A stretch of 64,000 bases of DNA from Burkholderia contaminans. Lineage in GTDB: Bacteria; Pseudomonadota; Gammaproteobacteria; Burkholderiales; Burkholderiaceae. Where the stretch lies: assembly GCF_029633825.1 (NCBI RefSeq), contig NZ_CP090641.1, positions 2,976,001 to 3,040,000 on the forward strand. Reading direction: 5' to 3'. The notes under the pieces are model-generated. The model did no database searches. It was not told the DNA's origin and saw only the letters and a list, made by a program, of their open reading frames with translations. Below, in pieces: positions 45,680-54,809 of the stretch. The stretch's first letter is position 1. Every line of letters starts with the position of its first letter. Made by a program: the position numbers and the translations under genes.

Positions 45680-46732
45680 ATGCGCCATAATGATTCAATC
45701 ATGAATCTCACCCGGCAACGTCCTCTCACGATTTCGGCGCACTTCCTGCACGGGATGTTGCGTGCCGTTAGCACGCGTCACGGAAAGGACGCGACGGCAC
45801 AGGTCCTCGCGAGTGCGGCCATTCCGCAGTCTCTTCTCGATCAACCCGACGCACGCATCACTCGGCAGCAGTACGTCGCGTTGTATCGGACGGTCGCGGC
45901 GACGCTCGATGACGAGATGCTGGGGTTATGGTCCAGGCCGATCAGGGGCGGCACGTTGAAGTACCTGATGCTCAGCCTGCTGGACGCGCCGACGGTATTG
46001 ATCGCGTTCAATCGTTTCGTTCGTTTCTGGAATTTGCTGCTGGACGACTACCGGCTGCACATCTCGACGAAGAATGATCTGGTGCGGTTGGCGCTGGTGG
46101 AGCGAATGCCCGGCACGCAGGTGACGCCGCTCGCACATGAGTTGATGATGAAGCTGGCGCACGGCATAGCTTCCTGGCTACTCGGCAGGGAACTTGCGCT
46201 GCAACGGGTCGAGTTCAGTTTCGCCAGGCCCAGGCATGTCGAAGACTATGCATTTCTGTTCCCCGGGGCGGTGCAGTTCGATGCCGGGATGACGAGTATC
46301 CGTTTCTCGTACCAGGATTGTGCCGAGCCGTTCAGACGCGAAAAGCACGAACTATGGGCGTTCCTGAACGCCGCGCCTGGAGCCTGGACCTTCAGCGTAT
46401 TTCATCAAGGTTCGATCGTGGCCAAAGCACGCGAGCTTCTCGAACGGAATATTGCGCAGCCGCTGACGATACAGGCGCTCGCGCAGGCGTTGCATACGTC
46501 GGTACGCACGCTCAATCGTAGATTTGCGGAAGAAGGCACCCATTTCCAGCAAGTGAAAGACGGGCTGCGCCGGGATATCGCGGTCGATCGGCTGACGAAC
46601 TCGAACACCAGCGTCGCGGTGCTGGCATTCGATCTTGGTTTTTCCGACGCCACCGGTTTTTGCCGCGCGTTCAAACATTGGACCGGCAGCAGTCCTACGG
46701 ACTATCGCAAGGATACGCGTCGGGATGAGTGA
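45680..46732 (+). CDS. AraC-family transcriptional regulator
   Basis: A 350-residue regulator of the group with an N-terminal arabinose_bd-like domain (LTISAHFLHGMLRAVSTRHG, AHELMMKLAHGIASWLLGRELALQRVEFSFARP) and a C-terminal double helix-turn-helix (IQALAQALHTSVRTLNRRFAEEG and VAVLAFDLGFSDATGFCRAFKHWTGSSPTDYR). Similar proteins include OruR- and GbdR-unrelated regulators of lipid and virulence genes. The ATG at 45701 (MNLTRQRPL) is an alternative start. It is divergent from the FabF-like gene with 158 bases between, so that gene is the likely target. Confidence 0.9.
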   Translation: MRHNDSIMNLTRQRPLTISAHFLHGMLRAVSTRHGKDATAQVLASAAIPQSLLDQPDARITRQQYVALYRTVAATLDDEMLGLWSRPIRGGTLKYLMLSLLDAPTVLIAFNRFVRFWNLLLDDYRLHISTKNDLVRLALVERMPGTQVTPLAHELMMKLAHGIASWLLGRELALQRVEFSFARPRHVEDYAFLFPGAVQFDAGMTSIRFSYQDCAEPFRREKHELWAFLNAAPGAWTFSVFHQGSIVAKARELLERNIAQPLTIQALAQALHTSVRTLNRRFAEEGTHFQQVKDGLRRDIAVDRLTNSNTSVAVLAFDLGFSDATGFCRAFKHWTGSSPTDYRKDTRRDE

Positions 46733-46840
46733 CGAGAAGGCGTCGGGCCTTGACGGCACGTGTCGAACAGCCGGAGCCGGCCGAACGACAGATACCGCGT
46801 CACTACGTTGAGCTTCAAGTGCTCGTCGCGCTTCCACATG

Positions 46841-46880
46841 AAAAACCCCAGGGGCGGATCGATGTCCAACGCCTGGGGTT
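46841..46880 (-). terminator. Intrinsic terminator of the phosphonate operon
   Basis: On the minus strand a perfect 9-bp stem (AACCCCAGG at 46880-46872 pairing with CCTGGGGTT at 46852-46844) with a 19-base loop runs into TTTTT (46845-46841). It lies 64 bases past the end of the aminotransferase gene, the last of the seven-gene unit. Confidence 0.85.
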
Positions 46881-46943
46881 CTGTGCATTGCCGGCCGTTT
46901 CGGGAATTTTCGGGCCTTGTGCAGAGGAAGGCACGGACAACGC

Positions 46944-48011
46944 TTACCGCGTCAACGCCGTAAACCCCTCCAGCAACCGCTCGACATCCGCCGCCTGAAT
47001 CGCGCCCATCGTCGAAATCCGGAACAGCTCCTTCGACAACCCGCCTTGCCCCGCATAGATCACGAAGCCACGCGCCTTCAGCCCGTCGTGCAGCGTCTCG
47101 TACGTCACACCTTGCGGCAACCGGTACGCACGTAGCACAACCGACGATTCGCCTTCCGGCAGCACCAGCGGCATCCCGCGCGCAGCGAGCCCGGCTTGCG
47201 CCTGATCAGCCAGCGCCTTGTAATGCGCATGCCGCGCACGCCAGCCGCCAGCCTCATCAAACTCGCGCAGCGCTTCGACGAGTGCGTAATACGCATGCAC
47301 GGAAGGCGTGAACGGCGTATTGCGCTGGTCCTGCAGCTTCGCGAGACGACCGAGATCGAGGTAGTAAGTGCGGCTCGCCGCCTTCACGAGCGCACTACGG
47401 CGCACGATCACGAACGCCGCGCCCGGCACACCGTGCAGGCACTTGTTCGCGGTCGCAGCCACGGCATCGATATCGCCACCGGCAAAATCGATCGCTTCCG
47501 CACCAAAGCTGCTCACACCATCGACAAGCATCTTCACGCTTCGCGCACGGCAGACTTCCGCGATCGCGGCGAGATCGTTCAGGCGACCGGTCGTCGTTTC
47601 ATGATGAATCACGGCAACGTGCGAATAGCCACCCGCATCGAGCTTCGCACCAATCTGCGCGAGATCGGGCGCCTGCATCCACTCATGCTTGAGCACATCA
47701 TGCGCGATCCCGTACTGCGTCGCGATCTGCGTAATCCGCTCGCCATACACACCGTTCTCGATCACGAGCAGCTTGCCGTCCTTCGGCACGAGCGCGGCGA
47801 TCATGCTTTCGACCGCGGCCGTGCCCGACCCCGTCATCAGCACGGCTGCCCACTCAGCCGGATCGAGTTCATACGCGGCGACGAGACGCGCACGCGCCTC
47901 GTCCTGCAGATCGAAGAATTCGCTTTCGCGATGGCACAGATCGGGTTGCAGCAGGCTGCGGCGCACGCGTTCGGTGAGCGTGACCGGGCCGGGGTTCAGC
48001 AGCAGCATCAA
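46944..48011 (-). CDS. phnW: 2-aminoethylphosphonate--pyruvate aminotransferase-like
   Basis: A 355-residue class V PLP aminotransferase. LLLNPGPVTLTERVRRSLLQPDLCHRE and MTGSGTAAVESMIAAL are characteristic of PhnW; the cofactor Lys is in ATANKCLHGVPG, and LVDGVSSFGAEAIDF supplies the ring-contacting Asp. PhnW usually degrades aminoethylphosphonate (AEP), but downstream of PEP mutase and phosphonopyruvate decarboxylase it should run in the synthetic direction, turning phosphonoacetaldehyde into AEP. The start overlaps the decarboxylase stop by 4 bases. Last gene of the operon. Confidence 0.93.
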   Translation of the reverse strand: MMLLLNPGPVTLTERVRRSLLQPDLCHRESEFFDLQDEARARLVAAYELDPAEWAAVLMTGSGTAAVESMIAALVPKDGKLLVIENGVYGERITQIATQYGIAHDVLKHEWMQAPDLAQIGAKLDAGGYSHVAVIHHETTTGRLNDLAAIAEVCRARSVKMLVDGVSSFGAEAIDFAGGDIDAVAATANKCLHGVPGAAFVIVRRSALVKAASRTYYLDLGRLAKLQDQRNTPFTPSVHAYYALVEALREFDEAGGWRARHAHYKALADQAQAGLAARGMPLVLPEGESSVVLRAYRLPQGVTYETLHDGLKARGFVIYAGQGGLSKELFRISTMGAIQAADVERLLEGFTALTR

Positions 48012-49189
48012 TGGGCTCCTTCAACGTGGGCTTCGGCCTGCGCGGCGCCGATGTGCCGCATCAGGCGATTCTTGACCTCGACCGGCGTGACGGTCGGGCG
48101 GGGCAGGCCGTCGGGCACGCCGGTGCGGATCGCGAGCCGCACGAACTGCGTACCGTCGGCCGGCGCGGCCAGCGCCGTATCGAGCACGTCCAGCGTGTCG
48201 CCTTCGACCGCCGACGCATACCCGCACGCGGCAGCCACACCCGCGAACGAAACATGTTGCGACACGGTGGCCTGGCCACCGGTCGATTCGTGCGCACCGT
48301 TGTCGAGCAGCACGTGCGTGAGGTTCGCCGGGCCGTAGGTGCCGAGCGTCGCGAACACGCCCATGCGCATCAGCGCGGCGCCGTCGCCGTCGACGGCCAC
48401 CACGCGCAGGTCGGGGCGCGCAAGCGCGAGGCCGAGCGCGAGCGGCGTCACGCAGCCCATCGAGCCGACCATATACAGCTGGTTCGGGCGGTCGTCGATG
48501 GCGTAGAGTTCGCGGCCGCAGAAGCCGGTCGACGCGAGCACGACGGTCGAATCGACCGGCGTGTGCGCGATCACGCGCTGCAGCGCGTCCTGGCGGGTCG
48601 GCCACGCGTCGGTCGCCGCGGCGCGCGACGACGACTGTGCAGCGACATGCGCGCGCGGTTTCGCGGCCGGGTTGGCCTTCAGCTCATACGGCGCGACGCT
48701 GCCTTTCTGCATCACGAGCGCGTACGGGCGGCCCGTCGCGTCCATGTGCGCAATCGCGCGGTCGAGTGCCGGGCCGACCTGTTCGGGGTCGGTCGGGAAC
48801 GTCTCCCACGGGATCTCCATCGTGTCGAGCATCGCGGGCGTGATCGTGCCCATCAGCGCGTGCTGCGGCTCGTCGGCCACGCCCGGCTGGCCGCGCCACG
48901 TGACGATCAGCAGCTGCGGCAGGCGGAACGTCCACGTGAGCGACGTGAGCGGGCTCACCGCGTTGCCGAGCCCCGAGTTCTGCATCATCGCGATGCCGCG
49001 CTTGCCACCGAGCGTCGCGCCCGCGATCAGCGCGACCGCGTCGCCTTCGTTCGCGGCCGACACGTAATTCAGCGTCGGGTCCTGCAGCACGTAATTGATG
49101 AACGGCGTCAGGTACGAGCAGGGCACGCCCGCGTACCAGTCGAAACCACGCTCGCGCGCGGCCTCGACGAACTGGGCCGCTTCGATCAT
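48008..49189 (-). CDS. aepY: Phosphonopyruvate decarboxylase
   Basis: A 393-residue thiamine-diphosphate enzyme that converts phosphonopyruvate to phosphonoacetaldehyde, the step that pulls the unfavourable PEP mutase reaction forward. N-terminal pyrimidine-binding part: [20 protein letters not shown] and [14 protein letters not shown] (activating Glu). C-terminal pyrophosphate-binding part: [31 protein letters not shown] with the GDG motif and [11 protein letters not shown]. Overlaps by 4 bases with genes on both sides, so expression is tightly linked. Confidence 0.95.
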   Translation of the reverse strand: MIEAAQFVEAARERGFDWYAGVPCSYLTPFINYVLQDPTLNYVSAANEGDAVALIAGATLGGKRGIAMMQNSGLGNAVSPLTSLTWTFRLPQLLIVTWRGQPGVADEPQHALMGTITPAMLDTMEIPWETFPTDPEQVGPALDRAIAHMDATGRPYALVMQKGSVAPYELKANPAAKPRAHVAAQSSSRAAATDAWPTRQDALQRVIAHTPVDSTVVLASTGFCGRELYAIDDRPNQLYMVGSMGCVTPLALGLALARPDLRVVAVDGDGAALMRMGVFATLGTYGPANLTHVLLDNGAHESTGGQATVSQHVSFAGVAAACGYASAVEGDTLDVLDTALAAPADGTQFVRLAIRTGVPDGLPRPTVTPVEVKNRLMRHIGAAQAEAHVEGAH

Positions 49190-50871
49190 TGCGCGCCCCC
49201 GTTGCCGGCACCCGGTTCGGACAGCGGCGTCTGGCCGTGCGCGAAGTCGCCCGCGCGGCGGAAGTCTTCGAGATCGTTGACGCCGCGCCAGTGGCCGTGC
49301 ACGTACTGCACTTCGATCTTCTCGCCGGCGGCGATCAGTTCGTTGAGCAGCGACGGGATATCGAGCGTGTCGAAATCCGGACGCGCCTGCAGCGTCGCGA
49401 GCATCGCCTTCAGGCGGTCGACACCGGCGCCGCGCACGTTCAGCAGGCCGATCCAGCGGCCGTGCGGCGTGCCTGCGGCGACGTCGCTCGATACGCGTTG
49501 CAGGTACGTCTTCTGGCCGAACAGGCCGCGATCGTCTGCGGCGGAGCAGAGCGCGAAATCACGCACGCTCTGGTTGGTCTCGGTGAGCGACGAATCGACC
49601 ACCACGCTGAACTCGGCCTCGCTCTCCGCCAGGTCGCGCACGATGTAGCTGCGGAACAGCAGGTCGCCGTACGAGATCACGGTGTCGCCGGTCAGGCGGT
49701 CGGCCGCGCAGGCGAGCGACGCGAGTTCGCCCGTCTGTGCATGGCGTTCGTTGACGACGAGCTTGATGCCCGACGTGTCGATCGCGTCGGCGCGATAGCC
49801 GCCGACCACGGTGATGTCGTTCACGCCGTGCGTCTTGAAGCCGTCGACGAGCCAGCGCAGCAGCGGCTTGCCGGCGACCGGCAGCATGACCTTCGGCTTG
49901 TCTTCGGTCACGGCTTCCAGGCCCTTGCCGCGGCTCGCGGCGAGCACGATCGCCGCGTTCGACGCACGCGACGACGACGACAGGTAGATACGCTCGGCCG
50001 CCGAGTATTCGTCGGCGTCCTGCAGGCGGAAGATCTCGTTGACCGATGCAACGCGGTCCTCGACGTTGATCAGCGTTTCGCTTTCGTGGATCTCGCGTGC
50101 GGTCGCCTGCATCGCGGATGCCGACGCGCGGATCAGGTGGTTCGCCCAGATCACGGTGCTGATGCCGGCCTGGCGGAACACGTCGGTCGGCGTGCTGTAG
50201 TACTTGGTCGGCACGATCACGAGCGGCGCCTTGCCGCTCCATTCGCGCGCGAATTGCAGGATCTCGTCCGGGCGCGACAGCTTGCTGTGGATCAGGATCG
50301 CGTCGGCGCCGGCTTCTGCGTATGCGTTCGCGCGGCGCAGCGCCTCGTCCATCCCCCAGCCGGCGATCAGCGCCTCGACGCGCGCGACGATCGAGAAGTC
50401 GGGATCGGTCTGCGAATCCTTGCCGGCCTTGATCTTGCCGCAGAATTCGTCGATTTCCGCGAGCGGCTGGCGCTCGCCGCCGATGAAGCTGTTGGTCTTC
50501 GGAAACTGCTTGTCCTCGATACAGACGCCGGCGATGCCGCGCTGCTCGAGCTTCTTCACGAGGCGGCGCACGTTGTTGAAGTTGCCGTAGCCGGTGTCGC
50601 CGTCGAGCAGGATCGGCAGGTCGCTCGCATCCGCCATGAATTCGAGCACGTCGACGACCTGGGTCCAGCTGGCTTCGTTGTTGTCACGCACGCCGAACTG
50701 CGCGGAGATCGCGAGGCCCGATGCCCAGATACCCTTGAAGCCGGCTTCGCGGACGATCCGCGCGGACAGGCCGTTGTGCGCTTCCATCAGGAATTCGAGG
50801 TCGCTGCTGACGAGCATGCGGCGCAGGCGTGCGCTGCGCGATTCGGTGAAGTTGGGTTCGCGTGCGTTCAT
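49186..50871 (-). CDS. pepM: Phosphoenolpyruvate mutase fused to phosphonate cytidylyltransferase (PepM-PntC)
   Basis: A 561-residue bifunctional protein. Residues 1-300 are PEP mutase of the isocitrate-lyase superfamily: [35 protein letters not shown] and the diagnostic [11 protein letters not shown]; it isomerises PEP to phosphonopyruvate, the first C-P bond step. Residues about 325-545 are a nucleotidyltransferase ([46 protein letters not shown]), the place where PntC domains that make CMP-AEP are found. The start MNAREPNF at 50871 overlaps the preceding gene's stop by 4 bases. This fusion shows the final product carries an activated phosphonate rather than free AEP. Confidence 0.93.
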   Translation of the reverse strand: MNAREPNFTESRSARLRRMLVSSDLEFLMEAHNGLSARIVREAGFKGIWASGLAISAQFGVRDNNEASWTQVVDVLEFMADASDLPILLDGDTGYGNFNNVRRLVKKLEQRGIAGVCIEDKQFPKTNSFIGGERQPLAEIDEFCGKIKAGKDSQTDPDFSIVARVEALIAGWGMDEALRRANAYAEAGADAILIHSKLSRPDEILQFAREWSGKAPLVIVPTKYYSTPTDVFRQAGISTVIWANHLIRASASAMQATAREIHESETLINVEDRVASVNEIFRLQDADEYSAAERIYLSSSSRASNAAIVLAASRGKGLEAVTEDKPKVMLPVAGKPLLRWLVDGFKTHGVNDITVVGGYRADAIDTSGIKLVVNERHAQTGELASLACAADRLTGDTVISYGDLLFRSYIVRDLAESEAEFSVVVDSSLTETNQSVRDFALCSAADDRGLFGQKTYLQRVSSDVAAGTPHGRWIGLLNVRGAGVDRLKAMLATLQARPDFDTLDIPSLLNELIAAGEKIEVQYVHGHWRGVNDLEDFRRAGDFAHGQTPLSEPGAGNGGAQ

Positions 50872-51635
50872 CGTGCGACTCCTGCGGTGGTGCGTTGAAT
50901 CAGGGGGAGGATTTCTTGCGTGGCGCGAGCGACGTCGTTCGGGAAGTCGATCTCGATCCACGGCGAGCCGGTGACGTCGGCGACGTCGAACGAGTGACCG
51001 CCTTCGAGCAGCAGGTCGCGCACGGCTTCTTCGTGCGGCATGTTCGCGCGGCCGCTGTCGACGTAGCCCGCGACGATCGTCGCGAGGCGGCGCGCGGTGC
51101 CTTCGGTGAAGCGGAAGAAGCCGACCGATTCGCCGATCGTGTCGTACTCGAGGTCGACCGCGAGCTGCTTGCGCAGCTCGACCGGCACGCCGTCCTTCAG
51201 GCACAGCTTGACGGGCTCGTCGCCGGCTTCGAAGTCTCGATCGATCAGCAGGCGGTCGACCGCGCGGTCGGAATCGGCCACCAGCGCGTGCAGGATGTTC
51301 TCGTCATACAGCACGTCGGCGTCCATCAGCAGCACGTCGCCGCCGCGCGTCATCGCATCGGCGACGGTATGCACGGTCAGCACGCTGCCGAGGTCGTAGC
51401 GGTCGTTGATCACGATCTCGGCCTGGCGGCCGAGGCGCTTCAATTCCTGCTCGACCTTCTCGTGCTGGAAGCCGAGCCCAAGCACGATCTCGTCGACGCC
51501 CGCGGCATCGAGTACGCGCAGATGGCGCTCGAGCAGCGAAACGTCGTCGAAGCGCAGCAGGCACTTCGGGTACTGCGCCTCGGGCGGTTGTTGCAGGCGC
51601 AAGCCGAGGCCTGCCGCAAGAATGATGGCTCGCAT
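50868..51635 (-). CDS. Stand-alone sugar/alkylphosphate nucleotidyltransferase
   Basis: A 255-residue nucleotidyltransferase starting [20 protein letters not shown] at 51635. The G-rich nucleotide loop is degenerate (GLGLRLQ with [17 protein letters not shown]), and the metal-binding Asp is in [16 protein letters not shown] with a second site [13 protein letters not shown] at the C-terminus. It is related to cytidylyl- and uridylyltransferases such as those in phospholipid headgroup or inositol-phosphate activation. With PntC already fused to PepM, it may activate the alcohol partner or a second headgroup. The family ending WIEIDFP is seen in phosphocholine/inositol-phosphate cytidylyltransferase-like proteins, hence the guess. 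Confidence 0.85.
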   Translation of the reverse strand: MRAIILAAGLGLRLQQPPEAQYPKCLLRFDDVSLLERHLRVLDAAGVDEIVLGLGFQHEKVEQELKRLGRQAEIVINDRYDLGSVLTVHTVADAMTRGGDVLLMDADVLYDENILHALVADSDRAVDRLLIDRDFEAGDEPVKLCLKDGVPVELRKQLAVDLEYDTIGESVGFFRFTEGTARRLATIVAGYVDSGRANMPHEEAVRDLLLEGGHSFDVADVTGSPWIEIDFPNDVARATQEILPLIQRTTAGVAR

Positions 51636-51671
51636 GGGTTCTCCAACCAAAAAGCCGGCGGATCTGAACGA

Positions 51672-52673
51672 TCAGTCGGCGAGCGGCTGCGGCGCACGGC
51701 GCCGCTGCCAGTTTCTTTCACTGAAATGCAGATAGAGCAGGCCGGGCAGGCCGAGCGCGAGTTCGCGCGCGCGTTTCGCAAGCGACAGCGCGAGCGCCGC
51801 GTCGGGCGGCAGTCCGACCAGCGGCGCGAGAAGCAGGTAACCGCCTTCCTGCGCGCCGAGCGAGCCCGGGATCGCGAAGGCCGCGCCACGAATGGCCTGG
51901 CCGACACTCTCGAGCAGCAGCGCGTCGAGCCAGCTCACCGGATGCCCGAGGAAGTGCAGCGCGAGCCACACTTCCGCGGTGCCGACGATCCAGCCGACGA
52001 GACTCAATGCGAAGGTCTTCGCGACCTTCGCGCGATCGCGGTACAGCGCGCCCACCGCGTCGTCGATCGCATCGGCGCGGGTGGCCAGCGACGACCAGTC
52101 GCGCGGGCCGAGCAGCTTCGACGCGAGGCGCAGGCCGCGGCCGAACAGCCCGCGCCGCTGCGCCGCATAGAACGCGACGGCGAGGGCGCCGAGCACGCCG
52201 GTGGCGATCAGCGCGGGTGTGCGCAGGTGCGCGACCGATTCGTGCGTCGCATACAGGCTGAACGCGGCGATGCCGATCAGCGCGAACGCCATCTGCGAGA
52301 GCGCCTGCATCGTCGTGCTGACCGTGACGGCTGCCGCCGCGTCGGCCATTCGCGTGCCGCGCTGCGCGAGGTGGCGCACCATCAGCACCGGGCCGCCGAT
52401 CTGCCCGGCGGGCAGCAGGCTGTTCACCGATTCGCCGACCCAGCGCGCGCGCAGCGCGTTGCCGAGCTCGGCACCCGGCTGGCCGGGGCGGAACATCACG
52501 GAGATCGCCATCGCGTCGATCACGAGCGGCACGACGTGGAACGCCGCGACGAGCGCGAGCCCCCAGCCGGCCGCGAGGAACGTGGACGCCACCGCGCCGA
52601 CGCCCTGCCAGGCAAGGAGTGCAACGAAGAGTGCGGTCCCGAGGGACAGCAGGATAAGGCCGGCGCGTGTCAT
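51672..52673 (-). CDS. Flippase-like membrane protein (LPG-synthase TM domain family)
   Basis: A 333-residue membrane protein with about eight transmembrane helices, of the lysylphosphatidylglycerol-synthase TM/flippase-like family. Marks: WVGESVNSLLPAGQIGGPVLMVRHLAQRG, ESVGQAIRGAAFAIPGSLGAQEGGYLLLAPLVGLPPD and SLAKRARELALGLPGLL, as in related HpnL- and AglD-type proteins that move lipids across membranes. The ATG at 52673 overlaps the oxygenase stop by 4 bases. In this operon it would move the lipid product to the outer leaflet; that is inferred. Confidence 0.88.
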   Translation of the reverse strand: MTRAGLILLSLGTALFVALLAWQGVGAVASTFLAAGWGLALVAAFHVVPLVIDAMAISVMFRPGQPGAELGNALRARWVGESVNSLLPAGQIGGPVLMVRHLAQRGTRMADAAAAVTVSTTMQALSQMAFALIGIAAFSLYATHESVAHLRTPALIATGVLGALAVAFYAAQRRGLFGRGLRLASKLLGPRDWSSLATRADAIDDAVGALYRDRAKVAKTFALSLVGWIVGTAEVWLALHFLGHPVSWLDALLLESVGQAIRGAAFAIPGSLGAQEGGYLLLAPLVGLPPDAALALSLAKRARELALGLPGLLYLHFSERNWQRRRAPQPLAD

Positions 52674-53479
52674 GACCCGGTCGTGCGTCGCGTCGCCAGT
52701 TGCTTGAACACCTGGCGGAAACCGAAATACGCGATCGCATCCTTCATGTTCGAGATGAAGCGCTTCCACGGCCGCATGCCGGGGTTCGTCACGTATTCGA
52801 ACGTGAGCGACACGCGCATCTCGTTCTGGCCGAGCGGCGTGATGCGGTGGCGCAGCTTGTCGCCGTCGAACAGCACGATGCCGCCGTCGGCGATCTGCAC
52901 GGAGCCCGGTTCGTCGGCCACGTCCGGATTGCGCGTGTGCAGCTCGTAGTCGAGCCGGCACGACGATTCGTCGATCACGCCGATCAGCAGCGTGTAGCGG
53001 CGGCCGTCGTAGTACGACGTGTCGTAGTGCCAGCCGATGTGGTCGCCGGGCTTCGTGTAGTAATACAGCGCGTACGCGTGCGGATCGTCGTCCGGCGACA
53101 GCATCAGCTTGTCGCCCGTCACTTTTTCGAGGAACGAGATCAGCGCCTTCGAGCGATACAGTTCCGCGATGTACGGCGCCTGTTCGTCGATCGTATGGCG
53201 GCTTACGCTGCCGCCTTGCTTGTGGCCGGGCAGGTAATTGCGGTTCAGGCCGGCCTGCATCGCGCGGGCGGCGTTGGCCAGCTTCGCGTGCGCGTCGGCC
53301 GGCAGGAATTGGTCGAGGTACAGGAACGAGCCCTGGCGCGTGTAGTCGCCGCGCAGGCGGTCGAGGTCGAGCGTGCCGACACGGTCGGCCACGGTGCGAT
53401 CGGGGTCGGCCGCGGCCGCGCGCACGGGCGCGGGGCGTGCCGGGCTCAGCACGGAGTCGTCGCGCGTGCTAGGAGTCAT
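52670..53479 (-). CDS. 2-oxoglutarate/Fe(II)-dependent oxygenase-like protein
   Basis: A 269-residue protein with a double-stranded beta-helix core. The iron facial triad is visible as H151 and D153 in GWHYDTSYYDG and H211 in KLRHRITPLGQNEMR, with R222 as the likely 2-oxoglutarate ligand. The N-terminal 35 residues are a Pro/Ala-rich leader without signal. In phosphonate pathways such oxygenases hydroxylate the carbon next to phosphorus (as in 1-hydroxy-AEP); the same can be proposed here. Overlaps by 4 bases with genes on both sides. Confidence 0.85.
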   Translation of the reverse strand: MTPSTRDDSVLSPARPAPVRAAAADPDRTVADRVGTLDLDRLRGDYTRQGSFLYLDQFLPADAHAKLANAARAMQAGLNRNYLPGHKQGGSVSRHTIDEQAPYIAELYRSKALISFLEKVTGDKLMLSPDDDPHAYALYYYTKPGDHIGWHYDTSYYDGRRYTLLIGVIDESSCRLDYELHTRNPDVADEPGSVQIADGGIVLFDGDKLRHRITPLGQNEMRVSLTFEYVTNPGMRPWKRFISNMKDAIAYFGFRQVFKQLATRRTTGS

Positions 53480-54156
53480 TTGGAAGCCTGGATTTCAGTA
53501 GGGTTCTGCGAAACGTTGCCGCGCCGGACGATGCGCCACCAGTCGAACACGACCCACGCGGCGAACAGCGGGGCGCCGATCGACGCCGCGAGCAGGAACG
53601 GCTCGACGCCGTCGAACAGCGTCACGAGCGGCAGCAGGTAAAGCACGTCTTCGGTCTCGAAGCCGCCGGCGAATGCCTGCTTGGTGCCGGCCTTGCCGGC
53701 GAACGATTCGATCCGCATGCGCAGGAAGAAGATCAGTGCAACGGCCGCGCCGGCCACCGCGCCGAGCAGCACCGGCGACGCAGCCATCTGGCCGCCCTGG
53801 GCGACGATGCCGACGCCCATGCTGACGAACAGCGCGACCGTGACGAGCGCGTCTGCCGCGAGGTCGTAAAAATGACCGATCTTGCTGGATTTCCCGCTGA
53901 TGCGCGCGAGCTCGCCATCGGTGTGGTCGACGAAGTTCGACAGCACGATCAGGAACGCGCCTGCATTGCTCCAGCCGAAGCCGCCGTGCGCGAGGCACCA
54001 GGCGCCGGCGAGGCCGATCAGCAGGCGAACGGTAGTGAGGTGATTCGGGGTGACGGGCGTGTCGACGAGCGGTCGGACAAGCGAGCGCGCGAGCCGCGCA
54101 TCCCAGGTGCGAGGCAGGGGCGGTTCGGAACGTGTGGCGGTTTTTCTTTGGTCCAT
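53476..54156 (-). CDS. CDP-alcohol phosphatidyltransferase family protein
   Basis: A 226-residue membrane enzyme with about six transmembrane segments. The complete CDP-alcohol motif D-G-x2-A-R-x8-G-x3-D-x3-D is present at D80, G81, A84, R85, G94, D98, D102. Such enzymes displace CMP from a CDP- or CMP-activated group with an alcohol. As the first gene of an operon containing PntC, it most likely uses CMP-aminoethylphosphonate to place AEP on a lipid or glycan hydroxyl, forming a phosphonolipid or similar. The acceptor is not known. Confidence 0.92.
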   Translation of the reverse strand: MDQRKTATRSEPPLPRTWDARLARSLVRPLVDTPVTPNHLTTVRLLIGLAGAWCLAHGGFGWSNAGAFLIVLSNFVDHTDGELARISGKSSKIGHFYDLAADALVTVALFVSMGVGIVAQGGQMAASPVLLGAVAGAAVALIFFLRMRIESFAGKAGTKQAFAGGFETEDVLYLLPLVTLFDGVEPFLLAASIGAPLFAAWVVFDWWRIVRRGNVSQNPTEIQASK

Positions 54157-54809
54157 CGGCGAAATATATACGGAATTGTAATTTGGTGCTTTTTATTCGA
54201 ACACTGTCCTGACATGAGGGAGTGTTACCGCGTCTTGCGGCGATCGGCCGGCCAAAAAGCGCGTGCGCGAAAGGGTGGCCGAGCGGGGCCGCGGCATCCG
54301 TATTCCAGTGTGGTTCGCGTCGCGCGACTGTCAAGGGCGGACGGGCCTCACAGGCCGGTGCGGCGATGCTTTTCGCGCGTCCCGCCGCGCGTCGCGCGGC
54401 GCGTGCGAACTTGACGTGCGTCAGGTCGGAACGAGCCGCATCGGGTGACAATTGGCCGCGCCGGAAGGGCGTCGGTCATTGACGATCGGCAGGCGATAAA
54501 TCCGGATGGAAATCCGTCGATTGATGCGCGCGGGTTGTCGATCGACAGCAGGTCATTCTGCCCGATGCTTTCGCGCACCTTTCGTGAGCATTCGATTTAA
54601 ACGGCGCGCCTGTCACAGAACGGTCGTTCGATACCCGGCAAATCCGGCAAGGATCTTTTGCATTTGGCGGACATTTCGCAGCAATGGCCTCTGCGATACT
54701 CCGACCGTGCCTGTGGTGCCGGCCGCCCCGCGCGGCCCCAAGGGCTTCATGTCGCTCAGGAGACACCCCCCGCGACGTCAACAACAGACCCAAGCGTCAG
54801 AAACCAGCC
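54157..54809. other. Intergenic region between the phosphonate operon and the CoA-transferase gene
   Basis: About 650 bases between divergent genes. The 70 bases nearest the phosphonate operon are AT-rich (ATATATACGGAATTGTAATTTGG), the probable promoter of that operon. The rest has ordinary composition with no protein-like frame. No terminator or RNA gene recognised. Confidence 0.5.

Noticed and set aside
43215..46732. Genomic island with integrase or transposase
   Set aside because: Base composition is somewhat lower in GC, but no integrase, transposase, tRNA or flanking repeats were found.
54684..54809. Extended N-terminus of the CoA-transferase
   Set aside because: Starting at 54810 places the catalytic Glu at position 294 as in the characterised homologue, and the extension is not protein-like.
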